Origin: DATBLE01 sp963837265
GTDB lineage: Bacteria; Actinomycetota; Thermoleophilia; Gaiellales; Gaiellaceae
Length of the DNA stretch: 64,000 nt
Direction of reading: 5' to 3'
NCBI GenBank assembly: GCA_963837265.1
Contig: CAWIMQ010000004.1
Span: 1 to 64,000, forward strand
Made by a program: the position numbers and the translations under genes
Notes under the pieces: generated by a model
Seen by the model: the letters and a program-made list of their open reading frames with translations, nothing else
The model's database searches: none
What the model was told of the DNA's origin: nothing
In this document: one piece after another, positions 57,474-64,000 of the stretch
Layout of the letters: the number at the start of each line of letters is the position of its first letter
Position numbering within the stretch: position 1 is the first letter of the stretch

Positions 57474-57869
57474 CTAACGCTTGCTGAACTGGGGTGCTTT
57501 GCGGGCCTTGTGCAGGCCGGCCTTCTTGCGCTCGACGATCCGCGCGTCCCGGGCGAGGAAGCCCTCGCGCTTGAGCACGGCGCGGAGCTCCGGATCGGCC
57601 TCGACGAGCGCCCGCGCGATCCCGTGGCGCACGGCCCCGGCCTGGCCGCTGGGACCGCCGCCGTGGACGCGAACGCGGAGGTCGTAGGTGCCTTCGAGCC
57701 CGGCCGCCTTCAGCGGAGCGAGCACCTGCGTCCGGTGAGTGAGACGGGGGAAGTACTCCTCCAGCGTGCGGCCGTTGAACCAGGTCGCCCCGTCGCCGGG
57801 GCGGAGGATGACACGCGCAACCGACGTCTTGCGCTTGCCGGTTCCGCGGTACGTCGCGAGCTCGCTCAC
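57474..57869 (-). CDS. rpsI: 30S ribosomal protein S9
   Basis: The 131-residue uS9 has YRGTGKRKTSVARVILRPG at the start, RVHGGGPSGQAGAVRHGIARALVEADPELRAVLKREGFLARDARIVERKKAGLHKARKAPQFSKR at the end (checked in parts), and the universal C-terminal F-S-K-R tail that reaches P-site tRNA. GTG 57869 overlaps the rplM stop (GTGA). The rplM-rpsI pairing is the standard one. Confidence 0.98.
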   Translation of the reverse strand: MSELATYRGTGKRKTSVARVILRPGDGATWFNGRTLEEYFPRLTHRTQVLAPLKAAGLEGTYDLRVRVHGGGPSGQAGAVRHGIARALVEADPELRAVLKREGFLARDARIVERKKAGLHKARKAPQFSKR

Positions 57870-58330
57870 AGGCTCTCCGGCGCCTTCTCGAGCTTCGACG
57901 CCGGCGGCAGCGGCTCGGGCGACTGCGCGGCGTGGGGATGCTCGGGACCTGCGTAGATCTTCAGCTTCCGGATCTGGGCGGCCGCGAGCCTGTTCCTCGG
58001 CAGCATCCCCTTGACTGCCTTGCGGATCACCTCGGTCGGGCGGCGCTCGAGCTGCTCGCGCAGCGAGCGGCTGCGCAGCCCGCCCGGGTAGCCCGAGTGG
58101 CGGTAGTAGCGTTTCTGGTCGAGCTTGTTGCCGGTGACCCTGATCTTCTCGGCGTTGACGACGACGACGAAGTCGCCGCTGTCGACGTGAGGGGTGTATT
58201 CGGGCTTTCCCTTGCCGCGCAAGGTGTCGGCGACGCGCGTGGCGAGACGGCCGAGCGTCTGCCCGTCGGCATCGACGAGGTACCAGCGGCGGGTGACCTC
58301 GCCGGGCTTCGCGTTCCAGGTCTTCTGCAT
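57866..58330 (-). CDS. rplM: 50S ribosomal protein L13
   Basis: The 154-residue uL13 has WYLVDADGQTLGRLATRVAD, PEYTPHVDSGDFVVVVNAEKIRVTGNKLDQKRYYRHSGYPGGLR, and VKGMLPRNRLAAAQIRKLKIYAGPEHPH, all hallmark segments. The C-terminal extension of about 12 residues after the canonical end is modest. It is preceded by a promoter and a terminator-like hairpin (see the attenuator entry), so the operon is probably regulated in its leader. Confidence 0.98.
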   Translation of the reverse strand: MQKTWNAKPGEVTRRWYLVDADGQTLGRLATRVADTLRGKGKPEYTPHVDSGDFVVVVNAEKIRVTGNKLDQKRYYRHSGYPGGLRSRSLREQLERRPTEVIRKAVKGMLPRNRLAAAQIRKLKIYAGPEHPHAAQSPEPLPPASKLEKAPESL

Positions 58331-58331
58331 C

Positions 58332-59054
58332 TCAGAGGCTCGATGTTCCAGGAAGGTGCTTGCTCACGAAAAAAGCGGCGCACGGGCGTGCGCCGAGGCC
58401 GAATGCTAGCAGCAATTCCGGTTTCGCCGTTCCGGAAAACCGTCCGCAGCCTGCAGCACGTAGAGCCGGGAAAGGAGGTGTCGTATGGCGCGGATCCGTC
58501 TCTACCCACTGGTCGTGCTGGCCGCGATCGCGCTCGCAACGCTGGTCGCCGGCTGCGGGCACGGCGGCGGCTACTAGCCCTGCCCGAAACGCGCCCGCCC
58601 CGCCGTGGGCGGGGTGACGCACGTACGGCGCTCCGGTGACCCGCTCGGCGAGCCGTCCGACGGCGATCACCCGCCGGCCCTCGACGAGCTCTTCCAGGAA
58701 CGGGCGCGAGGCGTCGACCTCGGCCCGGGTCGGCGCCCGGTTCGAGGTCGCGGTTCCCGGATGGGTCGGGACGACGTTCCAGAGCAGCACCTGCTCCTCG
58801 AGCGAGAGCTCGGCGAGGACGCGATGGACGACGGTCGCGGTCGCCTCGGCGGGCCCGCGACCGGTGAGCTGCCGCTCGGACGTGAACGGCAGGCCGCTGA
58901 TGCGGGCCCCGCGGTACCCGGCAGCCTCGCCGACGAGGACGATCGGCGCGTCGCGACGCGCGTCCAGACATGCCTGTAACCGTTCTCGGCGAAGCCGAGA
59001 ACGGCCGTACTGGTTGAAGGTGTCGCCGATCCGGGCGGCGGCGAGCCGGGTCAC
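58332..59054 (-). CDS. Uracil-DNA glycosylase-superfamily protein with unusual C-terminal extension
   Basis: The 240-residue frame contains a core like the uracil-DNA glycosylases: DAPIVLVGEAAGYRGARISGLPFTSERQL (GEAxGxxGxxxxG-type motif 1), LLWNVVPTHPG, and PYVRHPAHGGAGAFRAGL (motif 2, H-P-x-x-G). It removes uracil or related damaged bases. A perfect GAA-loop palindrome sits inside the N-terminal part. After AFRAGL the frame runs on for about 80 low-complexity residues, antisense to a small lipoprotein and through the rplM leader. The native stop is probably lost, or the tail is untypical. GTG 59054 overlaps the nitroreductase stop (GTGA). Confidence 0.78.
   Translation of the reverse strand: MTRLAAARIGDTFNQYGRSRLRRERLQACLDARRDAPIVLVGEAAGYRGARISGLPFTSERQLTGRGPAEATATVVHRVLAELSLEEQVLLWNVVPTHPGTATSNRAPTRAEVDASRPFLEELVEGRRVIAVGRLAERVTGAPYVRHPAHGGAGAFRAGLVAAAVPAAGDQRCERDRGQHDQWVETDPRHTTPPFPALRAAGCGRFSGTAKPELLLAFGLGARPCAAFFVSKHLPGTSSL
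58369..58408 (-). promoter_or_regulatory. rplM leader: promoter and attenuator-like terminator
   Basis: On the minus strand a TAGCAT -10 box (58403-58408) is followed directly by GGCGCAC-GCCC-GTGCGCC (58377-58394), then GC and six Ts (58374-58369). Transcripts from this box would meet the terminator at once. The leader to ATG 58330 is about 65 nt. L13 operons in other bacteria are autoregulated through leader RNAs. The hairpin might instead terminate transcription entering from the uracil-DNA glycosylase gene. Confidence 0.6.
58485..58577 (+). CDS. 30-residue lipoprotein
   Basis: The frame starts at ATG 58485 behind a textbook AAAGGAGGTG ribosome binding site. It encodes ARIRLYPLVVLAAIALATLVAGCGHGGGY, a complete lipoprotein signal peptide with lipobox LVAGC (Cys24) followed by six residues, C-terminal GHGGGY. 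A hairpin follows at 58594. It is short but carries all the signals. It lies antisense to the extended C-terminus of the glycosylase frame. Confidence 0.6.
   Translation: MARIRLYPLVVLAAIALATLVAGCGHGGGY
58594..58613 (+). terminator. Hairpin after the small lipoprotein
   Basis: CCCGCCC (58594-58600) pairs with GGGCGGG (58607-58613), loop of 6 nt, 17 bp after the lipoprotein stop. There is no T-tract. Confidence 0.45.
58980..59004. repeat. Perfect GAA-loop palindrome inside the glycosylase gene
   Basis: CCGTTCTCGGC and GCCGAGAACGG, 11-bp arms with loop GAA, inside coding sequence at the N-terminal part of the protein (near SRLRRERL). It resembles the palindrome within guaA. Confidence 0.85.
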
Positions 59055-59647
59055 CAGCGTTCCCAGCGGACGACCTCCTCGAGCGGCTTCCAGCCACGCC
59101 TCCTCGAGCCGCGCACGGGCTCGGGAGCCGGGTGGCCCACGGTGACGACACCGACGATCTCGACGTCCTCCGGCATTCCGAGCAGCTCGCGCAGCCGGTC
59201 GTTCTCGTCGCCGACGAGACCGAACAGGCCCGCGCCGAGGCCCTCGTCGATCGCGGCCAGCAGCAGGAGCATGGTCGCCTTGCCGGCGTCCACCCACCAC
59301 CAGGGGACGCGCCACTCGATCTCCTCCCCACGCTCGTCGAGCTTGTCCGGCTCCCGGTAGCGGTCGTGGTAGTCGTCCTCGCGCGTCGCGACCACGATGT
59401 GCACCGGCGCACGCGAGATCCACGGCTCCAGGCCCATTCCGACGTACTCCTCCTCGCCCGCGAGCTCGGCGATTCGACGGCGGGTGCCGGCCTCGGTGAC
59501 GACGACGAGGCGCAATCCCTGGCTGAACCCACCGCTGGGCGCCTTCCGGCCGCGGGCGACGATCCGCTCGACGGCCGCGCGGGGGACCGACTCGTCCGTG
59601 TAGTTCCGGATCATCTTCCGGCGGCGCAGGATGTCTGCAAGCTCCAT
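59051..59647 (-). CDS. Nitroreductase-family protein
   Basis: The 198-residue flavoprotein fits the nitroreductase/FMN_red fold: LADILRRRKMIRNYTDESVPRAAVERIVARGRKAPSGGF (RK-I-R-x-Y and the S-G-G FMN contact), a middle helix WVDAGKATMLLLLAAIDEGLGAGLFGL, and LGMPEDVEIVGVVTVGHPAPEP. It probably uses FMN and NAD(P)H. The substrate is unknown. ATG 59647. It is followed by the glycosylase gene (coupled) and is divergent from the phospholipase D gene, with only 9 bp between the start codons. Confidence 0.9.
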   Translation of the reverse strand: MELADILRRRKMIRNYTDESVPRAAVERIVARGRKAPSGGFSQGLRLVVVTEAGTRRRIAELAGEEEYVGMGLEPWISRAPVHIVVATREDDYHDRYREPDKLDERGEEIEWRVPWWWVDAGKATMLLLLAAIDEGLGAGLFGLVGDENDRLRELLGMPEDVEIVGVVTVGHPAPEPVRGSRRRGWKPLEEVVRWERW

Positions 59648-59656
59648 GATCGGTAC

Positions 59657-60700
59657 ATGATGACGGTCACCACGCTGACGGACGGCGGCCAGCAGCCGGC
59701 CGAGGTCGCCCGCGCGCTGCACGACTTCCTCGGACGGGCCAGCTCCAGCCTCGACATCGCCGTCTACGACCTCAAGCTCGAGGGCGAGACGGAGCGTCTC
59801 GTGATCGGCGCGATCGAGGACGCGGGCAGCCGTGGCGTCGCCGTCCGCCTCGCCTACAATGCCGACTTCCGCGCGCCGATCCCCGTCCCACCGCCGCCGA
59901 AGGCCGTGCCCGACGACGTCGGCTCCCTCCACGTGCCGACGAAGGCGATCGCCGGCATCCCGGACCTGATGCACCACAAGTACGCGATCCGCGACAGGAC
60001 TTCGGTGTGGACCGGATCGGCGAACTGGACGGACGACTCGTGGTCGCGCGAGGAGAACGTCGTCGTCGTTCTCGACTCCCCTGGGCTGGCGCACGCGTTC
60101 ACGCTCGACTTCGAGCAGCTCTGGGCATCCGCCGTCGTTCGGGACACGGGGCAGGTGGAGCCGCGGCCGGTGCGGGTGGACGGCGTGGAGGTGCGGCCCT
60201 GGTTCTGCCCCGGCTTCGGCGACGCGCTCTCGCACCGGATCGCGAAGGCGATCGGGCGGTCGAGGCGCCGGGTGCGGATCTGCTCGCCGGTGATCACGGC
60301 GGCGCCGGTGCTGGCGACCCTGGCCCAGGCGATCGCCGACGGAAAGGTCGACGTCGCCGGGTGCGTCGACCAGACGCAGATCGAGGAGGTCCGCGACCAG
60401 TGGGGGCCGACCGGCGTGAGCTCGTGGAAGCTGCCCCTGCTCCGGCAGGTGATCGGCTCGGGGCTCTTCGCCGGGAAGCGCTCGACCCCGTGGGGGCCGG
60501 ACACCGTGCACGACTACATGCACGCGAAGCTGACGGTCGCGGACGACGTCGTCTTCCTCGGCTCGTTCAACCTCTCGCACTCGGGCGAGCAGAACGCCGA
60601 GAACGTGCTCGAGATCCACGACCCGGCCCTCGCGGACCGCCTGGCCGGGTTCGTGGACACAGTGCGGGGCCGCTACCCCGCAGCGAGCCTGGACGGCTGA
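59657..60700 (+). CDS. Phospholipase D-family protein
   Basis: The 347-residue protein has two HKD-type motifs: LMHHKYAIRDRTSVWTGSANWTDDSW (H-x-K-x4-D) and YMHAKLTVADDVVFLGSFNLSHSG. That gives the bilobed PLD active site. Members include cardiolipin synthases, nucleases (Nuc/bfi) and phospholipases. Without membrane helices or a signal peptide, a cytosolic nuclease- or hydrolase-like role is possible. The start at ATG 59657 (or the next ATG 59660) is 9 bp from the divergent nitroreductase start, so the promoters lie inside the opposite genes. Confidence 0.9.
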   Translation: MMTVTTLTDGGQQPAEVARALHDFLGRASSSLDIAVYDLKLEGETERLVIGAIEDAGSRGVAVRLAYNADFRAPIPVPPPPKAVPDDVGSLHVPTKAIAGIPDLMHHKYAIRDRTSVWTGSANWTDDSWSREENVVVVLDSPGLAHAFTLDFEQLWASAVVRDTGQVEPRPVRVDGVEVRPWFCPGFGDALSHRIAKAIGRSRRRVRICSPVITAAPVLATLAQAIADGKVDVAGCVDQTQIEEVRDQWGPTGVSSWKLPLLRQVIGSGLFAGKRSTPWGPDTVHDYMHAKLTVADDVVFLGSFNLSHSGEQNAENVLEIHDPALADRLAGFVDTVRGRYPAASLDG

Positions 60701-60790
60701 GATCCAGGAGGGTCGGCCGGGGCCCTGCCGACCCTCGTCTCGACGCGTCGGTCAGCTGCCGGCGGTCAGGTAGTTGTGGATCTCGCCGAC

Positions 60791-61105
60791 CTAGCCTGCC
60801 TCCTCTTCCGCCGCCTCGCCGCGCGCGACGATGTCCCCCTCGGTGAAGAGAATCCCCTGCAGGGTCTCGCGCCAGACGGGCTTGCGGCGCAGGAGGTACT
60901 CGAGGTCCATGCCGAAGTGCTTGAACTCCTCCTCCTGGGCGTTCTCCATGATCGCCTTCGCCTCGCCGTCGACCTCGACCGCGAGGCGCTGCTCGTACCA
61001 GCCGATCGCCTCCGCCTCCTCGATCAGCGACGCACAGAGGCGCGCGAAGGTGCGCGTCCCGGCGGGCAACTCGGACGGCGGCTCGTGGTACTGCTCGAAC
61101 GGCAC
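60791..61105 (-). CDS. Encapsulated-ferritin-like protein
   Basis: The 104-residue product resembles EncFtn cargo proteins of encapsulin compartments. It has FEQYHEPPSELPAGTRTFARLCASLIEEAEAIGWYEQRLA (the S-L-I-E-E-x-E-A-x-x-W-Y helix with an iron-binding Glu), and ENAQEEEFKHFGMDLEYLLRRKPVWRETL (E-x-x-H). These proteins oxidise Fe2+ at a dimer interface and store it in the shell. GTG 61105 was chosen because upstream sequence is repeat DNA. The stop is TAG 60793-60791, and 12 further in-frame codons follow, all with G/C at third positions, before TGA. No encapsulin shell gene is in the window. Confidence 0.75.
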   Translation of the reverse strand: MPFEQYHEPPSELPAGTRTFARLCASLIEEAEAIGWYEQRLAVEVDGEAKAIMENAQEEEFKHFGMDLEYLLRRKPVWRETLQGILFTEGDIVARGEAAEEEAG

Positions 61106-61135
61106 GGACGCGAAGTACCCACCACCCCAGTCGTT

Positions 61136-61177
61136 ACTCCTCCGAGCCTGTCCCGCACTCCTCCGAGCCGGTCCCGC
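61136..61177. repeat. Two tandem 21-bp repeats
   Basis: ACTCCTCCGAGCC(T/G)GTCCCGC occurs twice (61136-61156, 61157-61177). They lie in the gap upstream of the ferritin-like gene. Confidence 0.8.
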
Positions 61178-61201
61178 CGAGTCCAGGGTCCCGTTCGCCG
61201 C

Positions 61202-61672
61202 CGCGACCGACCTGCGCGGGCGCGGCCCACGAACGCCAGCCCTCAGCAGGCGACGCGAGCGCAGCGAGCGAGCGAAGGAGGGGGCCCATGGGGGAACCAT
61301 GGGTTCCCCCACGACACGGCCGCGACCGACCTGCGCGGGCGCGGCCCACGAACGCCAGCCCTCAGCAGGCGACGCGAGCGCAGCGAGCGAGCGAAGGAGG
61401 GGGCCCATGGGGGAACCATGGGTTCCCCCACGACACGGCCGCGACCGACCTGCGCGGGCGCGGCCCACGAACGCCAGCCCTCAGCAGGCGACGCGAGCGC
61501 AGCGAGCGAGCGAAGGAGGGGGCCCCGTGGGGGAACCAGGGGTTCCCCCACGACACGGCGCGACCGACCTGCGCGGGCGCGGCCCAGCACCGTCCGCCGT
61601 CAGCAGGCGACGCGAGCGCAGCGAGCGAGCGAAGGAGGGGCCCGTGGGGGAACCAGGGGTTCCCCCACGGTC
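61202..61672. repeat. Four tandem 119-bp repeats with embedded palindrome
   Basis: Units begin at about 61202, 61321, 61440 and 61559, each starting CGCGACCGACCTGCGCGGGC. Each contains a run GCGACGCGAGCGCAGCGAGC, then GAAGGAGGGG(G), and ends in the dispersed palindrome (GGGGGAACC.., ..GGTTCCCCC). Units 1-3 are nearly identical and unit 4 is slightly diverged at both ends. It separates guaA from the ferritin-like gene and abuts the guaA stop. Confidence 0.92.
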
Positions 61673-63218
61673 ATTCCCATTCGATCGTCGCAGGCGGCTT
61701 CGAGGAGAGGTCGAGCGCGACGCGGTTCACCGCCGGGATCTCGTTCACGATCCGGCCGGAGATCGTCTCCAGGAGGTCGTAGGGGAGGCGGGCCCAGTCG
61801 GCGGTCATCGCGTCCTCGGAGGTGACCGCGCGGATCACGATCGGATAGCCGTAGGTGCGCTCGTCGCCCTGGACGCCGACCGATCGGATCGCCGGCAGCA
61901 CCGCGAAGCACTGCCACAGCTCCCGGTAGAGGCCGGCGCGACGCACCTCCTCGAGCAGGATCGCGTCCGCCTCGCGGAGGATCTCGAGCCGCTCGCGGGT
62001 GACCTCGCCGATGACGCGGATCCCGAGCCCGGGCCCCGGGAACGGATGGCGCCAGACCATCGCCTCGGGCAGGCCGAGCTCCTCCCCCACGCGCCGCACC
62101 TCGTCCTTGAACAGCGACCGCAGCGGCTCGACGAGCTCCATGGTCATGTCCTCGGGCAGGCCGCCGACGTTGTGGTGCGACTTGATCTTGGCCGCGACAC
62201 CCTCGGTACCGCCCGACTCGATCACGTCCGAGTACAGCGTGCCCTGGACGAGGAAGCGGGTCTCGCCCAGCTTCGCCGCCTCCTCCTCGAAGACGCGGAT
62301 GAACTCCTCGCCGACGATTCGCCGCTTCCGCTCCGGATCGGTCACGCCGCCCAGCCTCGCCAGGAAGCGGGCGGCTGCATCGACATGGACGAGCGGCACG
62401 TGGAAGTGGCCCTCGAACGTCTCGACCACCTGCACCGCCTCGCCCTTGCGCAGCAGCCCGTGATCCACGAACACGCACGTGAGCTGTTCTCCCACCGCCT
62501 TGTAGACCAGGAGGGCGGCGACCGCCGAGTCGACCCCGCCCGAGAGCGCGCAGAGGACCTGCGCACGGCCGACCTGCAGGCGGATCCGCTCCACCTGCTC
62601 CTCGATCACCGCCGCGGGCGTCCAGGCCGGCCGGGCGCCGGCGACGCCGTAGAGGAAGTTCTTCAGCAGATCCTGACCGTGCGGGGTGTGAACGACCTCG
62701 GGATGGAACTGGACCCCGTACAGGTTGCGGTCGGGCGCCTCGAAGGCGGCAATCGGGGTCGACGGCGACTCGGCGGTGACCGCGGCGCCCTCGGGGGGCG
62801 CTGTCACCGAGTCCCGGTGGCTCATCCATACGGTTTGCCCGACGGGCAGGCCTTTGCTTAACCGAGATTCGGGCGAAGCCCGAAGCTCGGCTTTGCCGAA
62901 CTCCGACGCACCGGTGCGCTCGACGCGTCCGCCGAGCTCCTGTGCCATCAACTGCATCCCGTAGCAGATCCCGAGCACGGGGACGCCGAGCTCGAAGATC
63001 CCCGGATCGACCCTCGGCGCGTCGTCGGAGTAGACCGACGCGGGGCCTCCGCTGAGGATCAGCGCGGCCGGGTTCCGAGCCCGGAGGGCGGCGGGCTTCG
63101 TCTCGTGGCCGACGAGCTCCGAGTAGACCCGGGCCTCGCGCACGCGGCGGGCGATCAGCTGGGAGTACTGGCCGCCGAGATCGACGACGAGCACGGGCCG
63201 CTCCTCCGGAGCGTGCAC
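61671..63218 (-). CDS. guaA: GMP synthase (glutamine-hydrolysing)
   Basis: This enzyme converts XMP to GMP with glutamine and ATP. The 515-residue protein has an N-terminal class I glutaminase (DLGGQYSQLIARRVRE, GICYGMQLMAQELGG with the catalytic Cys, and GVQFHPEVVHTPHG), an ATP pyrophosphatase domain (LCALSGGVDSAVAALLVYKA) and the dimerisation domain (HHNVGGLPEDMTMELVEPLRSLFKDEVR, ending PPATIEWE). Two small palindromes (62868-62899) interrupt a variable loop near residue 110. GTG 63218. It follows guaB by 22 bp, so the two form a guanine-nucleotide operon. Confidence 0.97.
   Translation of the reverse strand: MHAPEERPVLVVDLGGQYSQLIARRVREARVYSELVGHETKPAALRARNPAALILSGGPASVYSDDAPRVDPGIFELGVPVLGICYGMQLMAQELGGRVERTGASEFGKAELRASPESRLSKGLPVGQTVWMSHRDSVTAPPEGAAVTAESPSTPIAAFEAPDRNLYGVQFHPEVVHTPHGQDLLKNFLYGVAGARPAWTPAAVIEEQVERIRLQVGRAQVLCALSGGVDSAVAALLVYKAVGEQLTCVFVDHGLLRKGEAVQVVETFEGHFHVPLVHVDAAARFLARLGGVTDPERKRRIVGEEFIRVFEEEAAKLGETRFLVQGTLYSDVIESGGTEGVAAKIKSHHNVGGLPEDMTMELVEPLRSLFKDEVRRVGEELGLPEAMVWRHPFPGPGLGIRVIGEVTRERLEILREADAILLEEVRRAGLYRELWQCFAVLPAIRSVGVQGDERTYGYPIVIRAVTSEDAMTADWARLPYDLLETISGRIVNEIPAVNRVALDLSSKPPATIEWE
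62868..62899. repeat. Two short palindromes inside guaA
   Basis: TTCGGGC-GAA-GCCCGAA (62868-62884) and TCGGC-TTT-GCCGA (62887-62899) lie back to back in frame, in a variable part of the glutaminase domain between EFGKAEL and RLSKGLPVG. The first shares the GAA loop with the palindrome at 58980. Confidence 0.75.
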
Positions 63219-63240
63219 CGGGTCGGGAAACGGCAGAACC

Positions 63241-64000
63241 TCAGCGCCGATAGTTCGGCGCCTCCTTCGTGATCGTCATGTCGTGCGGGTGGCTCTCCTG
63301 CAGCCCGGCGGCGGAGATGCGGACGAAGCGGGTCTTCTCCTTCATCTCCCCGATCGTCGCGGCGCCGCAGTAGCCCATCGACTGGCGGAGCCCGCCGACG
63401 AGCTGGTGGAGCACGGCCTGCACCGGCCCCTTGTAGGGCACGCGCCCCTCGATCCCCTCCGGGACGAGCTTCTCCACGTCCTCGACGTCGCCCTGGAAGT
63501 AACGGTCCTTCGAGAACGACCGCGCCTTCATCGCACCGAGCGACCCCATACCCCGGTACTCCTTGTACCGCTCGCCCTGGACGAGGATCACGTCCCCCGG
63601 CGCCTCGTCGGTGCCCGCGAGCACCGAGCCGAGCATGACGCAGTCGGCGCCGGCGGCGATCGCTTTGGCGACGTCGCCCGAGTTCCGGATGCCGCCGTCG
63701 GCGACCAGCGGGACCCCCTCCACCGCACAGACGCGCGCGCACTCGTAGACCGCGGTCACCTGGGGGACGCCGACGCCGGCGACGACACGCGTCGTGCACG
63801 CCGCGCCCGGCCCCTGTCCGACCTTGATCCCGTCGACCCCGGCGCGAATCAGGTCCGCCGCGGCCTCGGCAGTCGAGACGTTGCCTGCGACGAGCCGCAC
63901 GTCGAGCCGTCCGCGCAGCGTCCGGGCCATGTCGACGACGCCGCGGGAATGGCCGTGTGCCGTGTCGAGGACGAGCACGTCCACGCCGGCGGCGGCAAGC
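63241..64000 (-). CDS. guaB: Inosine-5'-monophosphate dehydrogenase (C-terminal part)
   Basis: It oxidises IMP to XMP, the rate-limiting step of guanine nucleotide synthesis. Only the 3' part is in the window; the gene runs off the right edge. Visible parts are VDVLVLDTAHGHSRGVVDM, the catalytic loop IKVGQGPGAACTTRVVAGVGVPQ with the active-site cysteine, VPLVADGGIRNSGDVAKAIAAGADCVMLGS, the flap EYRGMGSLGAMK, and the conserved GLRQSMGYCGA end. The CBS domains, if present, lie outside. The stop is 22 bp from the guaA start. Confidence 0.97.
   Translation of the reverse strand, partial: LAAAGVDVLVLDTAHGHSRGVVDMARTLRGRLDVRLVAGNVSTAEAAADLIRAGVDGIKVGQGPGAACTTRVVAGVGVPQVTAVYECARVCAVEGVPLVADGGIRNSGDVAKAIAAGADCVMLGSVLAGTDEAPGDVILVQGERYKEYRGMGSLGAMKARSFSKDRYFQGDVEDVEKLVPEGIEGRVPYKGPVQAVLHQLVGGLRQSMGYCGAATIGEMKEKTRFVRISAAGLQESHPHDMTITKEAPNYRR

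Noticed and set aside
60716..60790. Encapsulin shell protein gene after the ferritin-like gene
   Set aside because: Only about 90 bp before the phospholipase D gene end; too short, and no encapsulin N-terminal sequence seen in any frame.
61202..61672. CRISPR array
   Set aside because: The whole 119-bp unit repeats without unique spacers, and no cas genes are present; it is a tandem repeat.

Overview
The window comes from a very GC-rich bacterium with many GTG and TTG starts and almost exclusively G/C third codon positions. The gene set (TatA, a deazaflavin/F420-type nitroreductase, CtaG, MarR, a BTAD-type regulator, an actinobacterial-style isoleucyl-tRNA synthetase) points to the Actinomycetota. 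A deep lineage such as Thermoleophilia (Gaiellales or Solirubrobacterales) is my best guess; this is inference, as no rRNA is present. Most of it is chromosomal housekeeping DNA. No intact insertion sequence, prophage or CRISPR array was seen.

Layout. 1-1.2 kb: decayed gene fragments. 1.3-4.2 kb: glycerol catabolism (glpD-glpK, translationally coupled). 4.5-12.6 kb: an SRAP DNA-protection protein, then a run of small enzymes and unknowns, several with 4-base start/stop overlaps. 12.8-20.3 kb: TatA, three tRNA genes (Arg-TCT, Gly-TCC, Pro-TGG), a CAP protein, an AI-2E family permease, cyclophilin, CtaG, MarR, proline dehydrogenase with a DapA-like aldolase, and a secreted M15 peptidase. 20.3-27.1 kb: an EamA permease, a large GAF-rich sensor kinase with its response regulator, an apparent structured small RNA, and ispH. 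27.2-37.3 kb: ileS, thioredoxin, NUDIX, a cyclic-nucleotide-binding protein, a serine hydrolase, RidA, a carboxylate-amine ligase, and a peroxiredoxin whose catalytic cysteine codon is an in-frame TGA. 37.4-45.6 kb: a BTAD-membrane-BMP fusion, a Phd/VapC module, fabI, a large secreted subtilase and an SDR enzyme. 45.7-52.1 kb: a leftward operon with a HAD phosphatase, acpS, NAD(P)HX repair, alr, a CCA/poly(A) polymerase-like enzyme, a methyltransferase and an M29 aminopeptidase. 52.1-58.5 kb: arfB, a secreted glycoside hydrolase, glmS, glmM, and rplM-rpsI. 58.5-64 kb: a tiny lipoprotein, uracil-DNA glycosylase, nitroreductase, phospholipase D, an encapsulin-type ferritin, a 4 x 119 bp repeat array, guaA, and guaB running off the right edge.

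The most notable observations are: (1) the probable selenocysteine peroxiredoxin at 34348-34806, with a SECIS-like hairpin 14 nt after the TGA; (2) a promoter-hairpins-terminator unit at 25980-26128 that looks like a small RNA with a seven-C loop; (3) a widespread leaderless promoter layout (TANNNT placed 6-9 nt before the start codon), including three divergent gene pairs whose start codons lie only 19-24 bp apart; (4) an attenuator-like terminator in the rplM leader; (5) a dispersed and tandemly amplified palindromic repeat family; and (6) several fused, truncated or frameshifted genes.
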